Origin: Streptomyces sp. NBC_01210
Lineage (GTDB): Bacteria; Actinomycetota; Actinomycetes; Streptomycetales; Streptomycetaceae
Reading direction: 5' to 3'
Length of the DNA stretch: 64,000 nucleotides
Assembly: GCF_036010325.1 (NCBI RefSeq)
Contig: NZ_CP108549.1
Coordinates: 930,001 to 994,000 of the forward strand
Below are positions 52,029-60,643 of this stretch, piece by piece; position 1 is the first letter of the stretch; every line of letters begins with the position of its first letter. The notes under the pieces are model-generated. The model saw only the letters and a list, made by a program, of their open reading frames with translations. It was not told where the DNA came from and searched no databases. Both the position numbers and the translations under genes were made by a program.

Positions 52029-52865
52029 TCACCCTGTCTGGTCGGCGGCCACCGTCGTCAACGGCAGCATCCGGGCGATGGAACGGCGGCGGAGCATGAA
52101 GAGGACCTGCACGAGCAGTCCGAGAGTGGCGACGGTGACCAACATGGCCGAGGAGACAGCGATCTTCGGCGTCAGGTTGTACTGAATGTCGGTGAACATC
52201 TTCACCGGCAGCGTGGTCGCACTCGGCGACTGCAGGAACAGCGCGATCACCGTCTCGTCGATGGAGACGGAAAAGGCGAACAGCGCGCCCGCGACAAGAC
52301 CGGGCCGGATGACCGGCAGATAAACGAACCGTGCCACGGACGGTGTGCCGGCTCCCAGACTCTGCGCGGAGCGCACCAGGGCCGGATTGAGGCCGGAGAG
52401 GCTGGCGCGCACGGTGAGGAACGCGTACGGCGTGGCGATCACGGCGTGGGCGAGGCCGATCGGAAGAATCGTGCCGACGAGTCCGACGGAGTTGAAGAAC
52501 TGGTAGAACGCCAGCGCCAGCACCACGGCGGGGACGATCATCGGAGCGAGGATCACCCCGGTCACCGCGGACCGCCCCGGGAACTGCCGCCCGTGCAGGG
52601 CTACCGCCGCAGCTCCCCCCAGCAGCACCGCGAGTACCACGGCGATACCCGCGGCCTGCAGGCTCGCCAGAACGGCCGAGATCCAGGCCGTGTCGCCGAA
52701 GAATCCGGTGACCGCGTCGGTGGAGAACCGATCCGGCGGGAAGGTGATGTACCGGCTGTGGTTGAACGCCATCGGCACCACGATCGCGGTGGGTACGACG
52801 AGGAACACGAAAACCGGGACGGCGGCGAGCAGCGCCGGGGAGAGCCGAGAACTAGCCGACCTCAT
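52029..52865 (-). CDS. Polyamine-type ABC permease (PotC-like)
   Basis: A 278-residue, six-helix permease. The contact loop reads LNPALVRSAQSLGAGTPSVARFVYLPVIRPG (core SAQSLGAGTPSVARFVYLP), as in PotC. ATG 52865 has GGAGGTG just upstream; it lies inside the last codons of the PotB-like gene (14-bp overlap). The C-terminus abuts the ATPase gene start. Helices begin at LLAAVPVFVFLVVPTAIVVP. Confidence 0.92.
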   Translation of the reverse strand: MRSASSRLSPALLAAVPVFVFLVVPTAIVVPMAFNHSRYITFPPDRFSTDAVTGFFGDTAWISAVLASLQAAGIAVVLAVLLGGAAAVALHGRQFPGRSAVTGVILAPMIVPAVVLALAFYQFFNSVGLVGTILPIGLAHAVIATPYAFLTVRASLSGLNPALVRSAQSLGAGTPSVARFVYLPVIRPGLVAGALFAFSVSIDETVIALFLQSPSATTLPVKMFTDIQYNLTPKIAVSSAMLVTVATLGLLVQVLFMLRRRSIARMLPLTTVAADQTG

Positions 52866-53724
52866 GGGCACCTCCCGCGCGGAGGATCCGCTGGTAGACC
52901 GCCACGAGCACGCTCACGATGGCGGTCAGCACAAGCGCGAGCGCGGAGGCGCCGGCGAAGTCGGTCAACTCCATGGCGTAGAAGTCGATTTGATTGGCAA
53001 TCATCTGATCTCCCGGGCCACCGAGCACGACAGGTGTGATGAAGAAGCCGGTGCTGATGATGAACACCAGCAGCCCGGCGGCCGAGACGCCCGGCACAGT
53101 GAGCGGAAGGATGACCCGGCGGAAGACCGACAGCTCGCCCGCGCCCAGGGAACGCGCGGCCAGCTCCAGCCGGTTGTCGATCGCGGAAAGCGCGGCGAAG
53201 ATCGGGAACACGGCGTAGGGCAGGAGGTAGTGCACCATCCCCAGCACGACCGCGAACCGATTGTGCAGCAGCGTCAGCGGATGGTCGGTGAGCCCGAGTC
53301 CCTGCAGGGCGCCGTTCACCAGACCGTTGTCCTGCAGGAGGACCGCCCAGGCGAAGTTCTTCACCAGGACTCCGGTCCAGAAAGGCAGCAGGACCAGGGC
53401 GAACAGGACGACCCGCGTGAGGGCGCCACTGCGCCAGATCGCCCAGGCCAGCAGGTAGCCGATCACGATGGTCGCGAGGGTGGAGACCGCGCTGATCTCG
53501 AACGTATTGATCAACGACTTGATCACCAGCGGGTCTTCGAGCACCCGCTGGTAGGCCTGGTCTTCCATGCTGGAGGAGACGAGCGTCCCCAGCGGGGTGA
53601 GAAACAGGATGGCGTCGAAAGCGGCGATCGGAGCGAGGAGCAGCAACCACGTCCCGCGGACGCGGAACCGGCGTCCGCGGGACGTGTCGCAGGCCTGCGC
53701 GGGCGCTACGGCGGCGAGGGGCAT
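52852..53724 (-). CDS. Polyamine-type ABC permease (PotB-like)
   Basis: A 290-residue permease with helices starting at WLLLLAPIAAFDAILFLTPLG and the coupling loop DNRLELAARSLGAGELSVFRRVILPLTVPG (core ARSLGAGELSVFRRVILPL). The start is ATG 53724, two bases after the binding-protein stop; the much longer frame upstream overlaps the binding-protein gene and is not coding. It pairs with the PotC-like subunit. Confidence 0.92.
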   Translation of the reverse strand: MPLAAVAPAQACDTSRGRRFRVRGTWLLLLAPIAAFDAILFLTPLGTLVSSSMEDQAYQRVLEDPLVIKSLINTFEISAVSTLATIVIGYLLAWAIWRSGALTRVVLFALVLLPFWTGVLVKNFAWAVLLQDNGLVNGALQGLGLTDHPLTLLHNRFAVVLGMVHYLLPYAVFPIFAALSAIDNRLELAARSLGAGELSVFRRVILPLTVPGVSAAGLLVFIISTGFFITPVVLGGPGDQMIANQIDFYAMELTDFAGASALALVLTAIVSVLVAVYQRILRAGGAHEVG

Positions 53725-53726
53725 TG

Positions 53727-54833
53727 TCAGCTTCCCGCCTGCCACAGCTTGAACCTCTGCTCCGTCGCCTTGAGGTTCTTCGCCCACCACTCGTCGTCGC
53801 GTACGAGAATGGTCTCCGCCAGCTTCGGACTGGTGGGAAGAGTGTCGGCGACAGCAGCGGGCAGCTTCGCGAGCGCGGGGGTGTTGGCCAGCGTCAGGTT
53901 TGTCGTCCGGTCGAAGTCGGCTCCGGCATCTGCGTCGTTGCTCATGAAGTTCATCAGCCGGAACGCCGCTTCCTTGTTCCTCGATCCCTTGGGGACGACG
54001 AAGTAGTCGCCGGCGAGGACACCGTTGGACGAGGAGAAGTTCAGCCTGGCGCCGTCCTTGCGAGCGGCGTTGATCCGGTTGTTGAAGCTGGTGGACAGCG
54101 TGACCTCGCCCGACGTCAACTGCTGGACGGGCTCCTGATTGGCCGTGTGGTAGATCAGCCTGTCGCGTCCGGGGTGCTTCGCCAGGTAACGCAGCGCGGC
54201 GTCCACATCCAGCGGATAGATCTTGTCGAACGGGATGCCCTCGGCCAGCCGCGCCGCTTCCAGCACGGAGCTGTCCGACAGCTGTCCGTACACCGAGCGC
54301 TTGGTGGGGTATCTGCTCTGGTCGAAGAACTGGGCCCAGTTCTTGGGTGCTTGCCCGTCGGGGATGTGCTTCTGGTCCCAGGCCATCACGAACAGGAAGC
54401 TCAGGTACTTGATGCCGTACTCCGCCTTCGCGTAGGAAGGCAGCCCCTTGTCGCTGATGATGTCGTAGTCGAACTTCTCGAGCAGGTCTTCGTTGACGGC
54501 CTGGACGTACTCCGGAGCCGTCAACTCCACCAGGTCCCACTGCACGTCGCCGGAGTGCACCTGCGTCTTGAGGGCCGCCAGGCTGGTGTTGGCGAGCAGC
54601 GTCGAGCGGATGCCCGTCTTCTTCTCGAACGGCTTCAGGATGGTCTTCGTCAGCTGGTCGTTGTAGGAGCCGCCGTACGAGGTGACCGTCACGGTCTTGT
54701 TCGCCGGCGCGGTGTTGGTCGACTTGGTGCTGCAGGAGGTGAGCAGGCTTCCTGCGAACGGGACCGCCAGCGCAGCACCTGCTCCCGTCCTCAGAATCGA
54801 CCGCCGGCTGATGGGTGTCGTTGGCTGCGTCAT
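53727..54833 (-). CDS. Polyamine-type binding lipoprotein with Tat signal (PotD-like)
   Basis: A 368-residue family 1/8-like binding protein. The start at ATG 54833 gives a proper twin-arginine signal (ISRRSILRTGAG) ending in the lipobox LTSC (Cys34), so it is folded before export and then lipid-anchored. A GTG at 54863 would add ten residues. Family elements: VTSYGGSYNDQLTKTILKPFEKKTG (core TVTSYGGSYNDQL), WDLVELTAPEYVQA, GIKYLSFLFVMAWDQKHIPDG (core VMAWDQKHIPDG) and GVLAGDYFVVPKGSRNKEAA. It is the first gene of the operon. Ligand is probably a polyamine or similar cation. Confidence 0.9.
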   Translation of the reverse strand: MTQPTTPISRRSILRTGAGAALAVPFAGSLLTSCSTKSTNTAPANKTVTVTSYGGSYNDQLTKTILKPFEKKTGIRSTLLANTSLAALKTQVHSGDVQWDLVELTAPEYVQAVNEDLLEKFDYDIISDKGLPSYAKAEYGIKYLSFLFVMAWDQKHIPDGQAPKNWAQFFDQSRYPTKRSVYGQLSDSSVLEAARLAEGIPFDKIYPLDVDAALRYLAKHPGRDRLIYHTANQEPVQQLTSGEVTLSTSFNNRINAARKDGARLNFSSSNGVLAGDYFVVPKGSRNKEAAFRLMNFMSNDADAGADFDRTTNLTLANTPALAKLPAAVADTLPTSPKLAETILVRDDEWWAKNLKATEQRFKLWQAGS

Positions 54834-55724
54834 TTTCGGCACGGCCTCTCTTGGAATTTCCACGCATGCGGGAATCGGACGATGACAACTTCAGGCTGAG
54901 CAAAGGGGGATCTACGCCGTCTCATGGCGGAGTGGAGAGTACGGCCGCAACTCTGGGGCCGTCGACGAATCGCTGTGGCTTTGCGGGTTCCGCTTATGCC
55001 TTGGCGCGTCGAGAACCTATGGATCTCGAACAATCCATGATTCGTCGCGATGGCTGCGTCACACCGCCGACCGCGTGCCGCAAACCATAGGGTTCGGTTG
55101 TCCGGCCGTCAACGATTGTTTTCCGGCAATCACACTCGGACGACGCCGGAGTGTGCCAGGCACGAACCCGCAGTAGAGGTGGAGGCGTTCCCCTTCGCGG
55201 AAGAACCGTCGCCTGCGCCGATCAGCAACGGACCGCGGTCTCCGCGGGGGCCCGGGCGGCAGCCGTCTCCGCAGCGGATCCGCGCATCCGGGCCGCGGTC
55301 CCGGCCGCGGCCTTGGGCGCGGGCCGGCCACGCCACCGGAGAAGGTGGTGGGTACAGAACGGCCGACCTTTTCGGGCGACCTGGACCGTTTACGCACCCT
55401 TTCCTCATGTGCGGGACATCCACTGAATGGCCGTCCAGTGGATGGAACGTACACTTCCGGGCCGCTGGTGCCCGGCCCTAGGTTTCGTACCGCGAGACGG
55501 CAGTCGACCGTTCGCGGCCCCGGGCGACCCCCACGCAGGCCGTGCGGCACCGCCCCCGCACGCTCCGCCCCGCACCAACCTGGGTCCGACGTCACACGGT
55601 CCCGGATCCCCTTTCTTGCGCCCTCTGGAATTCGCTCCACCGCGTTTTCCGCCCCGCCGCAACGACGCCCCCCAATTGCACAGCACCACGGTCCGGGCAG
55701 CCGCCTGACAGATCGGAGGATCGC
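54834..55724. other. 891-bp gap with importer promoter and inverted repeats
   Basis: The promoter of the polyamine importer must lie in its first part. Symmetric elements include ATGGAT-N8-ATCCAT (55019-55038), a bulged stem CACACTC/GAGTGTG (55131-55155), and CATCCACTG-N10-CAGTGGATG (55417-55444). Several frames are open on both strands in the very GC-rich part (55150-55700), but they are compositionally random (Arg/Pro/Gly-rich) and lack ribosome binding sites, so I call no gene here. Confidence 0.5.
55417..55444. promoter_or_regulatory. Nine-base inverted repeat, possible operator or hairpin
   Basis: CATCCACTG (55417-55425) and CAGTGGATG (55436-55444) are perfect inverted copies ten bases apart, so both half-sites face the same side of the helix at about 19-bp centres. 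It is far from any recognised start, with only the small frame at 55725 downstream. Confidence 0.35.
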
Positions 55725-55817
55725 ATGGCCATCGACCACTTCGCGATGAACGACTATGCGCTCCTCGCCGGCTCGCCCTCCCGTCCGTGCCGCATGAGTC
55801 AGTTACTCAGGGCGTAA
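55725..55817 (+). CDS. Possible 30-residue small protein
   Basis: An ATG at 55725 follows GGAGGA at five bases, a good ribosome binding site, and the frame ends at TAA 55817. The product MAIDHFAMNDYALLAGSPSR continues with PCRMSQLLRA. I do not recognise it. It has no membrane segment and one Cys. It could be a short peptide, the start of a decayed gene, or chance. No partner gene is adjacent, so no function is proposed. Confidence 0.3.
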   Translation: MAIDHFAMNDYALLAGSPSRPCRMSQLLRA

Positions 55818-56236
55818 CCGGGCGCTGTCATTCTTGTCCAGGGCCGTGCAACCGATGCTGCCTGCAAAAGTGTTGACGTTTCCCGGGCTCACACCATGCT
55901 GAATTCAGACCGAGGCTTCCTTCTTTCGCTCACCCTCCTTGAATTCTGCAGCCGATACCCATGACCCACACATTCGGATCGCTCAGAAGGCCCGGGCCGC
56001 CCGCGACGCCGGGTGCGCGCGACGCCGCGCCCGCGATGACCGTCAACTCGGCTGTCCCTGCGGAGAGTTGGCACAAGTCGCTGGAGTCCACCGGATAACG
56101 GACACCGGAGGCGCCCAGTCGGACAAGAACTGGTCAAAAATTTGTGAGGTAATTGTCGAAACTCCGTCAAATTCGTTCGTTCGGTGGCACGCTCGGCGAT
56201 TGATCAACCCCCCACAGACCGAGCGATGGAGATCGC
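55818..56236. other. 419-bp region upstream of the metalloprotease
   Basis: No convincing frame. The last 130 bp are less GC-rich (AAAAATTTGTGAGGTAATTG near 56137-56156) and probably hold the protease promoter. The ATG at 56237 has GGAG about five to six bases upstream. Confidence 0.45.
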
Positions 56237-57793
56237 ATGACCCCCCACAAGAACACCCGGCGCGCCGCTGCCCTCGTGGCCACGGCCGCCATGGTCGTCG
56301 TCGGCGTACAGGCCGGATCCGCGAGCGGCGCACCAGGCCGGGCGGACGGCCCCACCCCCGCCCCGACGGGCGTTTCCGCGCGCGACGTGGCCATCAAGTC
56401 CGCCCAGGCCGACGCTACTTCGGCCGCCGGCGCGCTCGGCCTCGGCGCCAAGGAGAAGCTGGTCGTCCGTGACGTCATCAAGGACGCGGACGGCACGGTG
56501 CACACCCGCTACGAACGCACGTACGACGGACTGCCTGTCCTGGGCGGCGACCTCGTCACGCACACCGCCAAGAACGGCAGGTTCAAGGGCGTGGACAAGG
56601 CGAACGACGCCCGCATATCGGTGGCGACCACCGACGCGGTGCGTAAGGCCGCGGCCGGTGCCCGCAAGGTGATCTGGGCGGGCAACGGCACGCCGGTCCT
56701 CGCCTTCGAGACGGTCAGGACCGGCGTGCAGAAGGACGGTACGCCCAGCAAGCTGCACATCGTCACCGACGCCGCGACCGGCAAGAAGCTGCACCAGTAC
56801 GAAGCTGTCGAGACCGGCACCGGCGCCAGCCAGTACAGCGGCGAGGTCCCCCTCTCCACCACCAAGAGCGGCTCCGGCTTCGAGCTCACCGACGGCGAGC
56901 GCGGTGGCCACAAGACCTACGACCTGAACCAGGGCCAGAGCGGCACCGGCAAGCTGCTCACTGACGACGACGACAAGTGGGGCAGCGGCACCAACGACGA
57001 CCGGCAGACCGCCGGCGTCGACGCCGCCTACGGCGCCGCCATGACCTGGGACTTCTACAAGACCGAGCTCGGCCGCAATGGCATCGCCGACGACGGCAAG
57101 GCCGCGTACTCCCGGGTCCACTACGGCCAGTCGTACGTCAACGCCTTCTGGGACGACGACTGCTTCTGCATGACATACGGCGACGGCGAGGGCGACAAGA
57201 AGTCCCTCACCGAGCTCGACGTGGCGGGCCACGAGATGAGCCACGGTCTCACCTCCCGCACCGCCAAGCTGGAGTACAGCGGTGAGTCGGGCGGGCTCAA
57301 CGAGGCGACCAGCGACATCTTCGGCACCTCGGTCGAGTTCTTCGCCAACAACAAGAAGGACGTCGGCGACTACCTCATCGGCGAAGAGATCGACATCAAC
57401 GGCGACGGCAAGCCCCTGCGTTACATGGACAAGCCCAGCAAGGACGGGCAGTCCCTGGACGCGTGGAAGGCCGGCGCCGGCGACGTGGACGTCCACCACT
57501 CCTCCGGCATCGCGAACCACTTCTTCTACCTGCTGTCCGAGGGCAGCGGCAAGAAGACGATCAACGGGGTCGACTACGACTCCCCGACCTCGGACAGCTC
57601 GACGGTCACCGGGATCGGCCGGGAGAAGGCCTACAAGATCTGGTACAAGGCCCTCACCACCTACATGACCTCGACGACCGACTACAAGGCCGCCCGTGAG
57701 GCGACCGTGAAGGCAGCAAACGACCTGTACGGAGCAGACGGCGCGGAGGCGAAGACAGTCGCCGCCGCCTGGGGCGCGGTCAACGTGAAGTAA
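56237..57793 (+). CDS. Secreted M4-family metalloprotease (thermolysin-like)
   Basis: A 518-residue preproenzyme. A Sec-type signal (RRAAALVATAAMVVVGVQAG) is followed by an FTP/PepSY propeptide (about 45-195) that acts as chaperone and inhibitor, then the M4 catalytic domain (about 200-518). Zinc and catalytic residues: His332, Glu333 and His336 in GHEMSHG, third ligand Glu356 in GGLNEATSD, and the proton-donor His420 in VDVHHSSGIANH. The mature length is typical. It degrades proteins outside the cell, supplying peptides and amino acids. A 20-bp perfect hairpin ends the transcript. Confidence 0.95.
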   Translation: MTPHKNTRRAAALVATAAMVVVGVQAGSASGAPGRADGPTPAPTGVSARDVAIKSAQADATSAAGALGLGAKEKLVVRDVIKDADGTVHTRYERTYDGLPVLGGDLVTHTAKNGRFKGVDKANDARISVATTDAVRKAAAGARKVIWAGNGTPVLAFETVRTGVQKDGTPSKLHIVTDAATGKKLHQYEAVETGTGASQYSGEVPLSTTKSGSGFELTDGERGGHKTYDLNQGQSGTGKLLTDDDDKWGSGTNDDRQTAGVDAAYGAAMTWDFYKTELGRNGIADDGKAAYSRVHYGQSYVNAFWDDDCFCMTYGDGEGDKKSLTELDVAGHEMSHGLTSRTAKLEYSGESGGLNEATSDIFGTSVEFFANNKKDVGDYLIGEEIDINGDGKPLRYMDKPSKDGQSLDAWKAGAGDVDVHHSSGIANHFFYLLSEGSGKKTINGVDYDSPTSDSSTVTGIGREKAYKIWYKALTTYMTSTTDYKAAREATVKAANDLYGADGAEAKTVAAAWGAVNVK

Positions 57794-57842
57794 CCGGCTT
57801 CCGCTTGCCGTAGAACCAGGTGTTCCTGAGGTCCATCAGGTC

Positions 57843-57888
57843 CTCGCGGGACTTCTTCACGGAGTACGCCGTGAAGAAGTCCCGCGAG
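57843..57888. terminator. Perfect 20-bp stem hairpin after the metalloprotease gene
   Basis: Bases 57843-57862 are exactly complementary to 57869-57888, with a six-base loop AGTACG; the arms begin CTCGCGGGACTTC. It lies 50 bp after the protease stop. With 20 uninterrupted pairs it is the strongest inverted repeat I see in the window. There is no U-tract. It probably works as a terminator in both directions. Confidence 0.8.
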
Positions 57889-57943
57889 CCTTGACGACCG
57901 TACGGACCGCCGTCACGACCCGCCCTCGGGCTCCGAGACGCCC

Positions 57944-58297
57944 GTGGCGCGGGTGAGTCTCAACGAGCTGCGTCGCCGCGTCGGTCTGGCGAAGTCGAAT
58001 GTGCTGCGCTACTTCGAGACCCGCGAGGCCGTACTGCTCGAACTCCTGGACGCCGCGTTGCGCGAGTGGCTGGAACAGCTCGACCACGCGCTCACGACGG
58101 CCGTCGACGCCGGTGCGGCACCGTCCGAGCGCGGCAACCAAGTGGCCGCCACGCTCGTGACGTCGCCGGCGGCCCACCCGGTGCTGTGCGACCTGATCAG
58201 CGCCCAGGGCGCGGTCCTCGAGCGCAACGTGTCCCCGAGGGTCGCCGCGGAGTGCAAGCGCGCCGCCATCGCGAGCGTCGGCAGCCGGCCCGGCTGA
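57944..58297 (+). pseudogene. TetR-family regulator remnant
   Basis: The frame preserves the middle of a TetR DNA-binding domain (SLNELRRRVGLAKSNVLRYF, then ETREAVLLELLDAALREWL) and the first part of the ligand domain (to AAIASVGSRPG). The first helix and usual N-terminal residues are missing: upstream in-frame sequence reads into the hairpin and does not resemble TetR. The product is also short (117 against about 190-210 residues). So both ends appear lost. It is convergent with the ABC exporter operon, 16 bp apart, and has no ribosome binding site before the GTG at 57944. Confidence 0.7.
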
Positions 58298-58313
58298 TGC
58301 GCGAAACTCTTCG

Positions 58314-59090
58314 TCATACGTCGCGCGAGCGGAACAGCAACCCACCGCCGAGCAGCGCGGCGACCGCCCACAGGGCCGGCACACCGAGGCCTTGCCATGG
58401 GCCGATGGGCAGTTCGCCGACACCGATGGTCGTCTGGACGGCGAGGCCGGCTGTCATCGGCGCGATCTGCTCGAGGTGCCGCTGCCAGTCCGGGTCGGAG
58501 ACCACGCGGGTGAGGATCGGGAAGATGAAGAGCAGGGCCAGGACGATGCCGATGGCAGTTGCGGAGCTCCGGACGGTCGTCGCGATGCCGAGGCCGAGCA
58601 GGGCGATCAGGACGAGGTAGAGGACCGATCCCACGGCGGCGCGCAGTGTCGGCCCGTCCGTCAGGGACAGCGCCGCGTAGCCGTGCTCCGTGTTGAAGCC
58701 CTGGCCGGGCAGAAGGATTCGCCCGGCCAGCACGGACGCGAGGACGGAAACGCTCCCTGCCACGAACATCACGCCGGTGAGGACGGTGGCTTTCGCGGCC
58801 AGTACGGTGGACCGGCGCGGCATCGCCGTGACGGTGGTGCGGATCATGCCGGTGTTGTACTCGTTGCCCATCGTCAGCACAGCCACGATGGCGACGACCA
58901 CCTGGCCGACCATGACCCCCGTGAGGCTGAGCCTGGTCGCGTCCCCGCCACAACCCAGCTCCGAACACCTGGAGTTCGAGGCTACTCCGGCGCTGACCGC
59001 CACGGTCGTCGCGATGATGCCGAGCATCAGCCAGCCGATGCCCCCCTCCGTGCGCAGCTTCGTCCACTCCGCACGCAGTGCTCGCCTCAT
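58314..59090 (-). CDS. ABC-2-type permease subunit of the two-component-linked exporter
   Basis: A 258-residue membrane protein. It opens with the typical cytoplasmic MRRALRAEWTKLRTEGG motif of ABC-2 permeases ('EWTKLRT') and has six helices (LMLGIIATTVAVSAGVAS; VGQVVVAIVAVLTMGNEY; VLTGVMFVAGSVSVLASVL; and others). The phrase GNEYNTGMIRTTVTAMPRR is the usual ABC-2 cytoplasmic segment. It overlaps the preceding permease by four bases and is the last gene of the exporter operon. Confidence 0.9.
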   Translation of the reverse strand: MRRALRAEWTKLRTEGGIGWLMLGIIATTVAVSAGVASNSRCSELGCGGDATRLSLTGVMVGQVVVAIVAVLTMGNEYNTGMIRTTVTAMPRRSTVLAAKATVLTGVMFVAGSVSVLASVLAGRILLPGQGFNTEHGYAALSLTDGPTLRAAVGSVLYLVLIALLGLGIATTVRSSATAIGIVLALLFIFPILTRVVSDPDWQRHLEQIAPMTAGLAVQTTIGVGELPIGPWQGLGVPALWAVAALLGGGLLFRSRDV

Positions 59091-60643
59091 ACGTCCCTCC
59101 GGCGAAGCAGGACGACGGCCGTGCCCAAGGCGAGCGCGGTGTAGCCGCACAACACGGCGAAGCCTGCCCACGGCGCCAGCGGAAAGTAGCCGGACGCCGG
59201 CGTGTAGGTCGTGATCACCTGTTCGTAGTTCCGGACGCTCTGTTGGATGGCGAACCCTGCGGCCGGCGTGACCCGCAGCAGCCACTGCGAGGCCCCTGTG
59301 GGCAGGACGGAGGCGGTCGCAAGAATGTAGGGCAGGACCATGCCGACGACGACAACGGTGATCGCCACCGCGCTGCGCCGCAGAATGGTGCCGACAGCGA
59401 GGGCGAGCACGCCGGCGACGGCGAGCAGCAGCCCTGTGCCGACCATGACGCGCAGTTCCGTCGGCGTCGGCACCGTGAGCACGTAGAAACCGTTGGCCTG
59501 CGCTCGCTGCTCGCCGAGCGGGATCATGACAGCGGCGGCAACCAGCCCGGCGACGAAGGCGAGGGATCCGAGCACGATGGCCTTCGCGACCAGCACCCTG
59601 CCCCGCCGCGGGCTCGCGGCCATGGTGAGGCCGATCAGGCCCCGCCGGTACTCGACGGTGATGAACCCCGTGCCCACGACGATCACCACGATCAACCCGG
59701 CGAACGCGCCCACCAGGAAATTCTCGATGGTGTGGCCAGGCCCCATGGCCCCTCCGCCCACGACCGGCGCGATGTCGCCGGCCCCGGTCACGGTGAATCC
59801 ACTGCCCGACTTGGTGTACTGGCCCCTGGTCGTCTGCGTATAGCTGCCGGAGGTTCCCGCGTCGCCTCCCACTTGCTCGTCCTGCCACGAGCCCTGACCC
59901 CACTCGCCGCCCAGCGCGACCTGGCCGAAGGAGCCGGTGGCCACGGCGGGGCCGAACCCCGCGCCGGTGGTGGTCTGCTCCATGGCCGACGGGGAGGTGA
60001 CGAACAGTCCGACCTGCGCCGTCGGCGAAAGCCCGGGCAGATGAGCGGTGCCGACCTCGGTCCAGTGGGTGCCGTCGGCGGAGTCGTAGCCAGTGATCCT
60101 GTCACCGGAACGGTTCAACCGCAGCCAGCGCGGAGATTCTTGGGAGACATTGCCGGACCTGCCGGCCGTGTCCTCGGTGTAGTTGTGCTGCATCCGCACC
60201 CCGTGGGCGCCGGTGACCATCATCGCCGCGTAGGCCGAACCCTGCTTGAGGTTGTCCTTCACGATGATCCCGGCCTTCGCCCACGGGGAGAGGCCGGACT
60301 TGGTGGCCTTCGGCTCCGTTGCGACCACTCCGGTCAGCGAGGACACGGAAACGGTGATGCTGCCGTTTCCCTGCAGCGGCTGGTGCACGAAGTAGAAGTT
60401 GTCGTTCACCGCCCCGCCGCCCGGACCGACCGGCAGTGCGGGCTTGTCATCGTGCTCCGACTGGTTACTGGCGGCTGTGCCGACCAGGCCGACCAACAAG
60501 ATCGCCAGTACCGCGCCGATCATGCCGCGTACCCAGCCGCGCACCGTTCTGAACTTGGTCCATTCCGCGTGCAGCAGTTGCCCGAAGCCGCCCCGCCCAG
60601 CCTTCGTGCTCGCGGCGCGTTGCGGCGTCATCGTGGAAGTCAT
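59087..60643 (-). CDS. ABC-2-type permease with large extracytoplasmic beta-sandwich-like domain
   Basis: A 518-residue permease starting at ATG 60643, overlapping the ATPase stop (ATGA). The cytoplasmic LLHAEWTKFRTVRGWVRG and the first helix (MIGAVLAILLVGLVGTAAS) are followed by about 230 extracytoplasmic residues (60-285). Inside it, WAKAGIIVKDNLKQGSAYAAMM, seen as GIIVKDNLKQGSAYAAMMV, then WLRLNRSGDRITGYDSADGTHW and AQVGLFVTSP resemble the DUF1349/concanavalin-like fold that binds carbohydrates or other ligands. Five helices follow (from ENFLVGAFAGLIVVIVVGTG) with VEYRRGLIGLTMAASPRRGR as the ABC-2 cytoplasmic part. The domain could sense or capture the compound the exporter handles. Confidence 0.9.
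   Translation of the reverse strand: MTSTMTPQRAASTKAGRGGFGQLLHAEWTKFRTVRGWVRGMIGAVLAILLVGLVGTAASNQSEHDDKPALPVGPGGGAVNDNFYFVHQPLQGNGSITVSVSSLTGVVATEPKATKSGLSPWAKAGIIVKDNLKQGSAYAAMMVTGAHGVRMQHNYTEDTAGRSGNVSQESPRWLRLNRSGDRITGYDSADGTHWTEVGTAHLPGLSPTAQVGLFVTSPSAMEQTTTGAGFGPAVATGSFGQVALGGEWGQGSWQDEQVGGDAGTSGSYTQTTRGQYTKSGSGFTVTGAGDIAPVVGGGAMGPGHTIENFLVGAFAGLIVVIVVGTGFITVEYRRGLIGLTMAASPRRGRVLVAKAIVLGSLAFVAGLVAAAVMIPLGEQRAQANGFYVLTVPTPTELRVMVGTGLLLAVAGVLALAVGTILRRSAVAITVVVVGMVLPYILATASVLPTGASQWLLRVTPAAGFAIQQSVRNYEQVITTYTPASGYFPLAPWAGFAVLCGYTALALGTAVVLLRRRDV

Noticed and set aside
55059..55739. 226-codon minus-strand frame in the 55 kb gap
   Set aside because: Repetitive Arg/Pro/Gly composition typical of chance frames in GC-rich DNA.
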